The notes under the pieces are model-generated. The model searched no databases, was not told where the DNA came from, and saw only the letters and a program-made list of their open reading frames with translations. 64,000 nucleotides of DNA from an uncultured Lachnospiraceae bacterium (GTDB lineage Bacteria > Bacillota > Clostridia > Lachnospirales > Lachnospiraceae): positions 1 to 64,000 of the forward strand of contig CALWES010000003.1 in assembly GCA_944377405.1 (NCBI GenBank), read 5' to 3'. How positions within the stretch are numbered: position 1 is the first letter of the stretch; every line of letters begins with the position of its first letter. Position numbers and translations under genes: made by a program. Shown here piece after piece: positions 55,009 through 62,664 of this stretch.

Positions 55009-55686
55009 ATGAAGGTATTGGAGATCAGAAATTTGGAAAAATCCTTTGAAGGAGTCCGGGTGCTGGAGGGGATCTCCCTTTCCGTGGAAAAGGGAGAGAT
55101 CCTTTCCATCATCGGCCCCTCTGGCTCCGGAAAATCCACCCTCCTTCGCTGTGCCGTTGGACTGGAGACACCGGATCGCGGAGAAATCAGCTTCTCAGGC
55201 CGTTTTGGCATGGTGTTCCAGCAGTTCAATCTGTTTCCCCACTGGAACGTGCTGCGGAATGTGACGGACGCCCTGATCCGGGTCCGGAAAAGGGACCGGC
55301 AGGAGGCTCTTGGGGAGGGCAGGGCCCTGTTAAAGCGCATCGGACTGGGGGATAAGGAGGCGGCATATCCCTGCCAGCTTTCAGGAGGCCAGCAGCAGCG
55401 GGTGGCCATAGCAAGGGCCCTGGCTCTGAATCCGGACATCCTGTTTTTTGACGAGCCCACCTCAGCCCTGGATCCGGAGCTGACCCAGGAGGTGCTGAAG
55501 GTGATCCGTTCCCTGAAGGAGCTGCGGATCGCCATGGTGATCGTGACCCACGAGATCGACTTTGCAAGGGATGTATCGGACCGGATCATTTTCATGGCTG
55601 AGGGCAGGATCCAGGAGGAGGGAAAGCCCCTGGAGGTGCTGCAGTCGAAGAACGAACGGATGCGGGCTTTCCTGAACCGGCTTTAA
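55009..55686 (+). CDS. Polar amino-acid ABC transporter, ATPase
   Basis: The 225-residue ATPase has Walker A GPSGSGKST, Q-loop VFQQFNLFPHW, signature LSGGQQQR, Walker B ILFFDEPTSALD and switch His in VTHEIDFA. The segment between Walker A and the Q-loop is some 15 residues shorter than usual, so the protein is compact compared with the usual 240 or more. It completes the three-gene amino-acid importer. Confidence 0.95.
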   Translation: MKVLEIRNLEKSFEGVRVLEGISLSVEKGEILSIIGPSGSGKSTLLRCAVGLETPDRGEISFSGRFGMVFQQFNLFPHWNVLRNVTDALIRVRKRDRQEALGEGRALLKRIGLGDKEAAYPCQLSGGQQQRVAIARALALNPDILFFDEPTSALDPELTQEVLKVIRSLKELRIAMVIVTHEIDFARDVSDRIIFMAEGRIQEEGKPLEVLQSKNERMRAFLNRL

Positions 55687-55727
55687 GGGCCGGGGATGGG
55701 ATCCTCTGGCCAAAAGAAAGCTTTTAC

Positions 55728-55756
55728 TTGCGGGATAGGGATTATTAGGCTATGAT
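55728..55756 (+). promoter_or_regulatory. Promoter of the histidine phosphatase gene
   Basis: TTGCGG (55728-55733), 17 bp and TATGAT (55751-55756). Confidence 0.7.
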
Positions 55757-55759
55757 AAA

Positions 55760-55788
55760 GACACTCGAAAAAAAGGAGTGTCTTTTTT
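55760..55788 (+). terminator. Terminator-shaped hairpin abutting the phosphatase start codon
   Basis: GACACTC/GAGTGTC (55760-55766, 55776-55782) is followed by six T residues and then directly by the ATG at 55789. The AAGGAG ribosome site overlaps the loop and 3' arm. It may terminate the upstream ABC operon, attenuate this gene, or hide its ribosome site. Confidence 0.55.
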
Positions 55789-56532
55789 ATGCGCTTATAT
55801 ATCATCAGACACGGGGAGACTCCCTGGAACCGGCAGAGAAAGCTGCAGGGCCATACGGATATCCCCCTGAATGAATTTGGAGAAAGCCTTGCCAGGGTCA
55901 CGGGACAGGCCCTGGCAGAGGTTCCCTTTGACCTCTGTATCGTAAGTCCCCTTACCAGGACCCGGCAGACGGCCCTTCAGGTCCTGGGGGAAAATAAACG
56001 CTTTCAGCAGCGGAGGAAGGAAGCGGGCCTTTCCGACTTTCAGCCCGTAAAAAAGCCCTATGGGGAGCTTCTCAGGGAGGATACTACCGGCTTCCCGCTG
56101 TTTGCGGACCAGAGGATCATCGAGATCAACTTCGGATCCTGGGAGGGCCTTGGCTGCGGAGTCCACAACATGGAGATTCCCTGCGAAAATTTCCAGGACT
56201 TTTTCAGAAACCCGGATCTTCTTCGGATGCCGGAGGGGGCGGAAACGGCAGCTGACGTCAAGGTCCGGACGGCGGATTTCCTGAGAGAACTGACAGAAAC
56301 AAAGGGGCTTTCGGATAAGCAGATCCTCATTGCCTGCCACGGGTTTGCCATAAGGGCCATGCTGAATCCCTTCTACGAGGACCCCGGGGACTTCTGGCAG
56401 GGGCATCCCCCCTATAACTGTGCCGTCAACATCCTGGAGACGGACGGGGAGGGGAAGCTTCAGCTTGTGGACCGGGACAGGATCTACTATGATCCGAAGC
56501 TTGCTGCGAATTTTTACGGAGGAAAAGAATGA
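55789..56532 (+). CDS. Histidine-phosphatase superfamily enzyme
   Basis: The 247-residue protein starts YIIRHGETPWNRQRKLQGHTDIPLN, with the RHG catalytic His and the usual substrate loop; the second His lies in LIACHGFAIRAM. It could be a phosphoglycerate-mutase-type or phosphatase member; the substrate is unknown. It ends with a 4-bp overlap with the ZIP transporter gene, so the two are co-translated. Confidence 0.9.
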   Translation: MRLYIIRHGETPWNRQRKLQGHTDIPLNEFGESLARVTGQALAEVPFDLCIVSPLTRTRQTALQVLGENKRFQQRRKEAGLSDFQPVKKPYGELLREDTTGFPLFADQRIIEINFGSWEGLGCGVHNMEIPCENFQDFFRNPDLLRMPEGAETAADVKVRTADFLRELTETKGLSDKQILIACHGFAIRAMLNPFYEDPGDFWQGHPPYNCAVNILETDGEGKLQLVDRDRIYYDPKLAANFYGGKE

Positions 56533-57464
56533 CACAACTGATCTTACTGACGCTGCTGACCGGAGTCGGCGGCCTTTTTCTTGGAGCTGTGCTGGGAGTG
56601 AATTTCGGTGGGAGATCCAGCCATTCGGAGGCGATCCTGCTGAGCTTTTCCGCAGGGACCATGATCGCCCTGGTCTGCTTCGAGCTGCTGCATGAAGCCA
56701 TGGAGACCGGCGTCAGCCTGCCTGCCGTGGCCTGTTCCACCCTGCTGGGTGCCGGCATCGTGACCTTCCTGGATTATATCGTGGATAAAAGGTCCGGCCA
56801 CAGCCATGACTTCATCACCTGCGAGGACTGTGACGAGGAGTTCGAGCACGATGAGAAGCATGAACACTGCAGCATCCATGAGCACCATCACGGCCACCAT
56901 CATGGCCATGGGCATGATCACGAGCATAGCCATGCGCAGGACAACCGCCATGACCAGGGTTGTGAGCACGGCCACCATCATAAGAAAACCTCCCACCTGC
57001 AGCTCTTTGTGGCGGGTATGGTGATGGCGGCGGGCGTTGCCATCCACAACCTGCCGGAGGGTATGTCCATCGGCGCTCTCTATGCAGGAGAGGGCAATGC
57101 CCTGAACAGCGCGCTCCTGATGCTTTTATTCAGCATCGTGCTGCACAACATCCCGGAGGGAGTGGCCATTTCCGTGCCCTTACTGACGGGAGGCATGAAC
57201 AAATGGAAGGCCTGCGGCGTGGCAGCCTTAAGCGGCGTTCCCACGATCCTGGGAGCTCTTCTGGGATATGCCCTGGGAGATATGGGAGCCATTGGCCTTG
57301 CCCTGAGCCTTTCCTTTGCGGCAGGTACCCTGATGTACGTGATCTTCGGAGAGGTGCTGCCCCAGTCCATCAACCTCTACTGCTCCAGAAAGACGGCCTT
57401 CGCCGCCATAGCGGGCGTGGCAGTGGGGATGCTGATCCTGGCAGGACATATCCATGTCCATTAA
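56529..57464 (+). CDS. ZIP-family metal transporter
   Basis: The 311-residue protein has about eight membrane segments, with the metal-path motifs HNLPEGMS and HNIPEGVA. Between segments 3 and 4 lies a cytosolic loop (about 96-155) with dense His/Asp/Glu clusters (HEHHHGHHHGHGHDHEHSH). ZIP proteins import zinc, iron or other divalent metals; the His loop suggests zinc. The start overlaps the phosphatase stop. Confidence 0.94.
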   Translation: MTQLILLTLLTGVGGLFLGAVLGVNFGGRSSHSEAILLSFSAGTMIALVCFELLHEAMETGVSLPAVACSTLLGAGIVTFLDYIVDKRSGHSHDFITCEDCDEEFEHDEKHEHCSIHEHHHGHHHGHGHDHEHSHAQDNRHDQGCEHGHHHKKTSHLQLFVAGMVMAAGVAIHNLPEGMSIGALYAGEGNALNSALLMLLFSIVLHNIPEGVAISVPLLTGGMNKWKACGVAALSGVPTILGALLGYALGDMGAIGLALSLSFAAGTLMYVIFGEVLPQSINLYCSRKTAFAAIAGVAVGMLILAGHIHVH

Positions 57465-57569
57465 GGCAGGAGAGCCTCCTGCGGCCGTTTTTCGTTGCAA
57501 AAAGAGCCGGGATTGTATATAATCTATTGGAAACTTTGGAACATATCTGTGAATGAAAGGAACCGGAAT

Positions 57570-59207
57570 ATGATTTCTACCGCAAACTTAACCTTCCGCG
57601 TCGGGAAAAAGGCGCTGTTCGAAGATGTAAATATCAAATTTACCGAGGGAAACTGTTACGGACTCATCGGTGCCAATGGAGCCGGAAAGTCCACTTTCCT
57701 CAAGATCCTCTCCGGCCAGCTGGAGCCCACCAGCGGAGAAGTGGTGATCTCAAAGAATCAGAGGCTCTCCTTTCTGGAGCAGGATCACTTCAAATATGAC
57801 GAGTTCACCGTACTGGACACGGTGATCATGGGAAATCAGCGTCTCTATGACATCATGAAGGAAAAGGACGCTATCTATATGAAGGAAGACTTCAGCGATG
57901 AGGACGGGATCCGGGCTGCCGAGCTGGAGGCAGAGTTCGGAGAGATGAACGGCTGGGATGCGGAGTCCGATGCAGCCACCCTACTGGAGGGCCTGGGCGT
58001 CGGGGTAGAGCATCACAGCAAGCTTATGAAGGACATGCCCGGCCCCCTGAAGGTAAAGGTGCTGCTGGCGAAGGCTCTCTTCGGCAACCCGGACATCCTG
58101 CTTCTGGACGAGCCTACGAACCATCTGGATCTGGATGCCATTGCCTGGCTGGAAGAGTTTCTGATCAACTTCGACAACACGGTGATCACCGTATCCCATG
58201 ACCGCTATTTCCTGAACAAGGTTTGCACCGCTATTGCGGACATCGACTACGGCAAGATCCAGCTGTATGCCGGAAACTATGATTTCTGGGTGGAGTCCTC
58301 CCAGCTGATGATCAAGCAGATGAAGGAGGCTAACCGGAAGAAGGAGGAGCAGATCAAGGAGCTGAAGGAGTTCATCGCCCGCTTCTCTGCGAACGCTTCC
58401 AAATCCAGACAGGCTACCTCCAGAAAGAAGGCCCTTGAGAAGATCGAGCTGGACGAGATCAAGCCCTCCAGCAGAAAATATCCCTACATCGATTTCCGCC
58501 CCGACCGGGAGATCGGAAACGAAGTCCTTACGGTGGAGCACCTGACAAAGACCATTGACGGCGTGAAGGTGCTGGATGACGTGAGCTTCATCCTGGGCCG
58601 GGAGGACAAGGTGGCCCTGGTAGGCCCCAACGAGCTGGCAAAGACTACCCTCTTCAGGATTCTTGCGGGAGAGATGGAGCCGGACAGCGGCGATTACAAA
58701 TGGGGCGTTACCACCTCCCAGGCCTACTTCCCCAAGGACAGCACGAAGGAATTCCAGTCCGAGGATACGATCTACGAGTGGCTGATGCAGTACAGCCCCG
58801 TAAAGGATGTGACCTATGTAAGAGGCTTCCTGGGACGGATGCTCTTTGCGGGAGATGACGGTATGAAGAAGGTCAACGTCCTGTCCGGAGGTGAGCGTGT
58901 GCGCTGCCTCCTGTCCAAGATGATGATCAGCGGAGCCAATATTCTGATGCTGGATGAGCCCACGGACCATCTGGACATGGAGTCCATCTCCTCCCTGAAC
59001 AATGCCCTGATCAAGTTCCCGGGGGTCCTGATCTTCTCCTCCAGAGACCATCAGGTGGTGGAGACCACGGCAAACCGCATCATGGAGATCCGAAACGGCA
59101 GGCTGATCGACAAGATGACTACCTATGACGAGTACCTGGCAGCGGATGAGGAAGCCAGAAAGAGCTTCACCTTTACCCTGTCTGCAGACGAGGCGCGAGA
59201 CAACTAA
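57570..59207 (+). CDS. ABC-F family ATPase (YbiT-like)
   Basis: The 545-residue protein has two ABC domains and no membrane part. Domain 1 has Walker A GANGAGKST and Walker B ILLLDEPTNHLDLDAI, but a degenerate signature (MPGPLKVKV), as in YbiT. A linker of about 80 Lys/Glu-rich residues follows. Domain 2 has signature LSGGERVR and Walker B ILMLDEPTDHLD, but its Walker A reads GPNELAKTT, lacking the usual Gly before Lys. ABC-F proteins act on ribosomes, some giving antibiotic resistance. I start at ATG 57570 with GAAAGGAACC upstream. Confidence 0.93.
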   Translation: MISTANLTFRVGKKALFEDVNIKFTEGNCYGLIGANGAGKSTFLKILSGQLEPTSGEVVISKNQRLSFLEQDHFKYDEFTVLDTVIMGNQRLYDIMKEKDAIYMKEDFSDEDGIRAAELEAEFGEMNGWDAESDAATLLEGLGVGVEHHSKLMKDMPGPLKVKVLLAKALFGNPDILLLDEPTNHLDLDAIAWLEEFLINFDNTVITVSHDRYFLNKVCTAIADIDYGKIQLYAGNYDFWVESSQLMIKQMKEANRKKEEQIKELKEFIARFSANASKSRQATSRKKALEKIELDEIKPSSRKYPYIDFRPDREIGNEVLTVEHLTKTIDGVKVLDDVSFILGREDKVALVGPNELAKTTLFRILAGEMEPDSGDYKWGVTTSQAYFPKDSTKEFQSEDTIYEWLMQYSPVKDVTYVRGFLGRMLFAGDDGMKKVNVLSGGERVRCLLSKMMISGANILMLDEPTDHLDMESISSLNNALIKFPGVLIFSSRDHQVVETTANRIMEIRNGRLIDKMTTYDEYLAADEEARKSFTFTLSADEARDN

Positions 59208-59276
59208 AATCTGTACAAAAACCGGAACGGATCTTTGTGCAACCTCCCGAAAATCAGGAGTGATAAAAGAAAAAAC

Positions 59277-59317
59277 GCACTTTTCCTTGCCTTTTGCTGG
59301 GGAAAGTGCTATTTTTT
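59277..59317 (+). terminator. Terminator of the ABC-F gene, overlapping a promoter
   Basis: GCACTTTTCC/GGGGAAAGTGC (one G-U pair, 59277-59286 with 59299-59309) is followed by TATTTTTT. The same bases contain a promoter-like TTGCCT (59287-59292) and TATTTT (59310-59315) with 17-bp spacing, which could serve the next operon. Confidence 0.7.
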
Positions 59318-59326
59318 AGATAGTAC

Positions 59327-59352
59327 CGGAAACGTTACCGAGAACGTTTCCG
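59327..59352 (+). promoter_or_regulatory. Paired LacI-family operators before the sugar ABC operon
   Basis: Two overlapping near-palindromes centre on AACGTT: CGGAAACGTTACCG (59327-59340) and CGAGAACGTTTCCG (59339-59352). Together CGGAAACGTT and AACGTTTCCG form a perfect larger inverted repeat. The central CG and flanks match operators of LacI-family repressors (MalR, CcpA cre-like). Confidence 0.7.
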
Positions 59353-59403
59353 AAAAGAGAAAAGGAAATGCTTGCTAAAAAAAGCAAAAGGAGGAAAAAC
59401 GTT

Positions 59404-60852
59404 ATGAGAAAATGGAGAAAGATCGCAGCGCTTTCCTTAAGCGCGGCTCTGGCAGCAGGAACGCTGTACGGCTGTGGTTCATCCGATACGGCAGAGACAG
59501 AGGCTGCTGCAGAGACAGAAGCTGCTGCAGAGACAGAGGCAGAGGCCCAGGAGGCGGAAGCAGACGCTGAGGGGGGAGAGGCTTCCTCAGATATCCTTGA
59601 GCTGGCCAAGGCAGATGCAGAGGCAGGCGGAAAGGTATACTATCTGAACTTCAAGCCGGAGCAGGCTGACCAGTGGGTAGAGCTGGCAGAAACCTACACG
59701 GATCTGACCGGCGTCCAGGTAGATGTTCAGACGGCAGCCTCCAACACCTATGAGTCCACTCTGAAATCCGAGATGGCAAAGAGCGAAGCTCCCACCCTGT
59801 TCCAGGTGAACGGCCCTGTAGGCCTCGCTACCTGGAAGGACTACTGCCGGGATCTTTCCGACACAGAGCTCTATAAGAACCTGAAATCAGACGACTATGC
59901 CCTGAAGGATGGGGATGAGGTCAAGAGTATCGCCTATGTAATCGAGACCTATGGTATCATCTACAACAAGGCTCTTCTGAACGACTATTTTGCAGCAGAC
60001 TGGTCAACGGTAAAGTCCATTGACGAGCTGAACAACTTTGAAGCCCTGAAGACCGTGGCAGACGAGATCCAGGCCCATAAGGACGATCTGGGCGTTCTGG
60101 GAGCATTTACCTCCGCAGGTATGGACTCCTCCTCAGACTGGAGATACAAGACCCATCTGGCCAACCTTCCCATCTACTATGAGTATAAGGACGAGGGCAT
60201 TGACCAGAGCCCGGCCATCAAGGGAACCTATCTGCCGAACTATAAGCAGATCTTCGATCTGTATCTGGCAGATGCTACCTGTGAACCTACGGAGATCGGC
60301 GCAAAGACAGGAACCGATGCATCCTCAGAGTTCGCCCTGGGAGAGGCTGTTTTCTATCAGAACGGTACCTGGGCTTACAACGACATCAAGGACAACGAGG
60401 TTGTTGACGAGGACCTTGGCATGCTTCCCATCTACATTGGCGTTGAGGGAGAAGAGAATCAGGGACTTTGCACCGGTTCAGAGAACTACTGGTGCGTCAA
60501 CAACAAGGCTTCCGAGGCCGATCAGACCGCAACCCTCAACTTCCTGACCTGGGTCATCACCTCAGACGAGGGACGCGACATGCTGGCCAACCAGATGGGC
60601 TTCGTAACTCCCTTCACCACCTTTGACGAGTATCTGCCCGCTAACCCCCTGGTACTTGCAGACGAGGCATATCAGGAAGCAGGAAAGACTCCCGTATCAT
60701 GGAACTTTACCACCATGCCTTCAGAGGAGTGGAAGAATGGCGTAGGAAGCGCCCTTCTGGAGTATGCTCAGGGAACCGGCGACTGGTCCGGCGTTGAGAC
60801 TGCCTTCGTAGACGGCTGGAAAACAGAATATGATCTGGCTCATGCCGAATAA
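59404..60852 (+). CDS. Maltodextrin-type sugar ABC transporter, substrate-binding lipoprotein
   Basis: The 482-residue protein has a signal peptide ending LYGCG (C24), then an Ala/Glu/Thr-rich linker with repeats of ETEAAAETEA type (about 28-60), and a family 1 solute-binding domain (about 70-482). The latter resembles maltose/oligosaccharide-binding proteins (VYYLNFKPEQADQW, TLFQVNGPVGLA, FYQNGTWAYNDI, SENYWCVNNKASE). AGGAGG precedes ATG 59404. A LacI-type operator pair is 52 bp upstream. The permeases follow after an intercistronic hairpin. Confidence 0.93.
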   Translation: MRKWRKIAALSLSAALAAGTLYGCGSSDTAETEAAAETEAAAETEAEAQEAEADAEGGEASSDILELAKADAEAGGKVYYLNFKPEQADQWVELAETYTDLTGVQVDVQTAASNTYESTLKSEMAKSEAPTLFQVNGPVGLATWKDYCRDLSDTELYKNLKSDDYALKDGDEVKSIAYVIETYGIIYNKALLNDYFAADWSTVKSIDELNNFEALKTVADEIQAHKDDLGVLGAFTSAGMDSSSDWRYKTHLANLPIYYEYKDEGIDQSPAIKGTYLPNYKQIFDLYLADATCEPTEIGAKTGTDASSEFALGEAVFYQNGTWAYNDIKDNEVVDEDLGMLPIYIGVEGEENQGLCTGSENYWCVNNKASEADQTATLNFLTWVITSDEGRDMLANQMGFVTPFTTFDEYLPANPLVLADEAYQEAGKTPVSWNFTTMPSEEWKNGVGSALLEYAQGTGDWSGVETAFVDGWKTEYDLAHAE

Positions 60853-60890
60853 CATTCCGGTGCAGCCAGCCTGGATGTAACAAGATAAGC

Positions 60891-60932
60891 AACAGAGGGC
60901 TGCCAGTGTCAGAAGCTGGCAGCCCTGTTTTA
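60891..60932 (+). terminator. Intercistronic hairpin between binding protein and permease
   Basis: GGCTGCCAG/CTGGCAGCC with an outer AACAG/CTGTT pairing is followed by TTTTATTT. Partial termination here would give more binding protein than permease, a common arrangement in ABC operons. Confidence 0.75.
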
Positions 60933-60952
60933 TTTCAATCAGGGGAAGACCT

Positions 60953-61795
60953 ATGTCAAAGAATATCAAAAAATATTTTCCGATTTTTATGCTGCCGACG
61001 CTTCTGGCCTTTGTAATCGGATTCCTGGTGCCCTTTATTATGGGAATCTGGCTTTCCTTCTGTAAATTCACAACGGTAACAGACGCAAAATTTGTGGGTT
61101 TATCCAATTACCGGCAGGCCATCGCGGATCCGGAGTTCATGCACGCCTTCTGGTATACCACGGCCTTTGTGATCGTGACGGTGATCGTGATCAATGTGGC
61201 AGCCTTTGCCATTGCCTATATGCTGACAAAGAAGATCAACGGCTCTAATATTTTCCGTTCCGTGTTCTTCATGCCGAACCTCATCGGAGGTATCATCCTG
61301 GGATGGGTATGGCAGCTTTTGCTGAACAGTATCCTGGCGATCTGGGGAAAGACCATCGTCTATTCCCCCACCTATGGATTCATCGGAATGGTCCTGCTTC
61401 TGTGCTGGCAGCAGATCGGCTATATGATGGTCATCTACATTGCCGGCCTCCAGAACATACCCGGAGACTATATCGAAGCGGCAAAGGTGGACGGAGCCAA
61501 TTCCAGGCAGATGCTCTGGCGGATCATCCTGCCCTCCATGATGCCCTCCATCACCATCTGCTCCTTCCTGACCATTACAAACGGCTTCAAGATGTTTGAC
61601 CAGAACCTGGCCCTGACGAACGGTGCGCCTTCCAAGATGTCGGAGCTCCTTGCCCTGAATATCTTCAATACCTTCTACGGAAGGAACGGTTTTGAGGGCG
61701 TCGGTCAGGCAAAGGCAGTGATCTTCTTTATCGCCGTGGCAGTGATCGCAGTGATCCAGAACCGGCTGACCACCAGAAAGGAGGTACAGGCATAA
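60953..61795 (+). CDS. Sugar ABC transporter permease, MalF-type
   Basis: The 280-residue permease has six membrane segments. The EAA loop reads YIEAAKVDGANSRQMLWRIILPSMMP, as in family CUT1 permeases. The N-terminus has a short basic cytosolic start (MSKNIKKYFPI). Its stop overlaps the start of the second permease by one base. Confidence 0.95.
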   Translation: MSKNIKKYFPIFMLPTLLAFVIGFLVPFIMGIWLSFCKFTTVTDAKFVGLSNYRQAIADPEFMHAFWYTTAFVIVTVIVINVAAFAIAYMLTKKINGSNIFRSVFFMPNLIGGIILGWVWQLLLNSILAIWGKTIVYSPTYGFIGMVLLLCWQQIGYMMVIYIAGLQNIPGDYIEAAKVDGANSRQMLWRIILPSMMPSITICSFLTITNGFKMFDQNLALTNGAPSKMSELLALNIFNTFYGRNGFEGVGQAKAVIFFIAVAVIAVIQNRLTTRKEVQA

Positions 61796-62631
61796 TGACG
61801 AAGAAAGTAAAGCACCCGGTATTCTGGACTGTGTTTTTCAGTCTGGTGTCCCTGGCCTATATCTTCCCGATCCTTCTGGTGTTCCTGAACTCCTTTAAAA
61901 AGAAGGCCTATATCAGCAGGGAGCCCTTTGGAATCCCCATGGGAAAACAGTTTGTGGGGCTTGATAACTATGTAAACGGTATCGAAAAAACGGACTTTTT
62001 CCAGGCCTTTGGCTGGACTTTGTTCATCACGGTGGCTTCTGTCCTGGTGATCATCCTCTGCTGTTCCATGTGTGCATGGTATATCATGCGGGTAAAAAAT
62101 GCCCTTACCAGCGGCTTCTATCTGCTGTGCCTCTTCAGCATGGTGGTCCCCTTCCAGATGGTGATGTTCACCCTGTCCAAGATCGTGGACATGCTGCAGC
62201 TGAATACACCCTGGGGACTGATCATCGTCTACCTGGGATACGGAGCCGGCCTTTCGGTATTTATCTTCTCCGGCTTTGTAAAGAGCATTCCGCTGGATAT
62301 AGAAGAAGCGGCAATGATCGACGGCTGTACGCCGATTCAGACCTTCTTCCAGGTGGTGCTTCCCATCATGAAGCCAACCTGCGTTACGGTGGCGATCCTT
62401 CAGGCCATGTGGATCTGGAACGACTATCTGCTTCCTTACCTGTGCCTGGATATCAAAAAGTATAAAACCATTTCCATTGCGATCCAGTATCTGAAGGGCG
62501 GATATGGCTCTGTGGACATGGGCGCCATGATGGGATGTCTGGTGCTGGCCATCGTTCCTATCATCGTGTTCTATTTGTTCTGCCAGAAATACATCATCGA
62601 AGGTGTTGTATCAGGCGCTGTAAAAGGTTAA
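61795..62631 (+). CDS. Sugar ABC transporter permease, MalG-type
   Basis: The 278-residue second permease has six membrane segments and the EAA loop DIEEAAMIDGCTPIQTFFQVVLPIMKP. It pairs with the MalF-type subunit. No ATPase gene is in the operon; the MsmX-type ATPase at 42,877 is a candidate. Confidence 0.95.
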   Translation: MTKKVKHPVFWTVFFSLVSLAYIFPILLVFLNSFKKKAYISREPFGIPMGKQFVGLDNYVNGIEKTDFFQAFGWTLFITVASVLVIILCCSMCAWYIMRVKNALTSGFYLLCLFSMVVPFQMVMFTLSKIVDMLQLNTPWGLIIVYLGYGAGLSVFIFSGFVKSIPLDIEEAAMIDGCTPIQTFFQVVLPIMKPTCVTVAILQAMWIWNDYLLPYLCLDIKKYKTISIAIQYLKGGYGSVDMGAMMGCLVLAIVPIIVFYLFCQKYIIEGVVSGAVKG

Positions 62632-62664
62632 AATGGAAAGAAACTATTGAGGAAAGACGGAATT

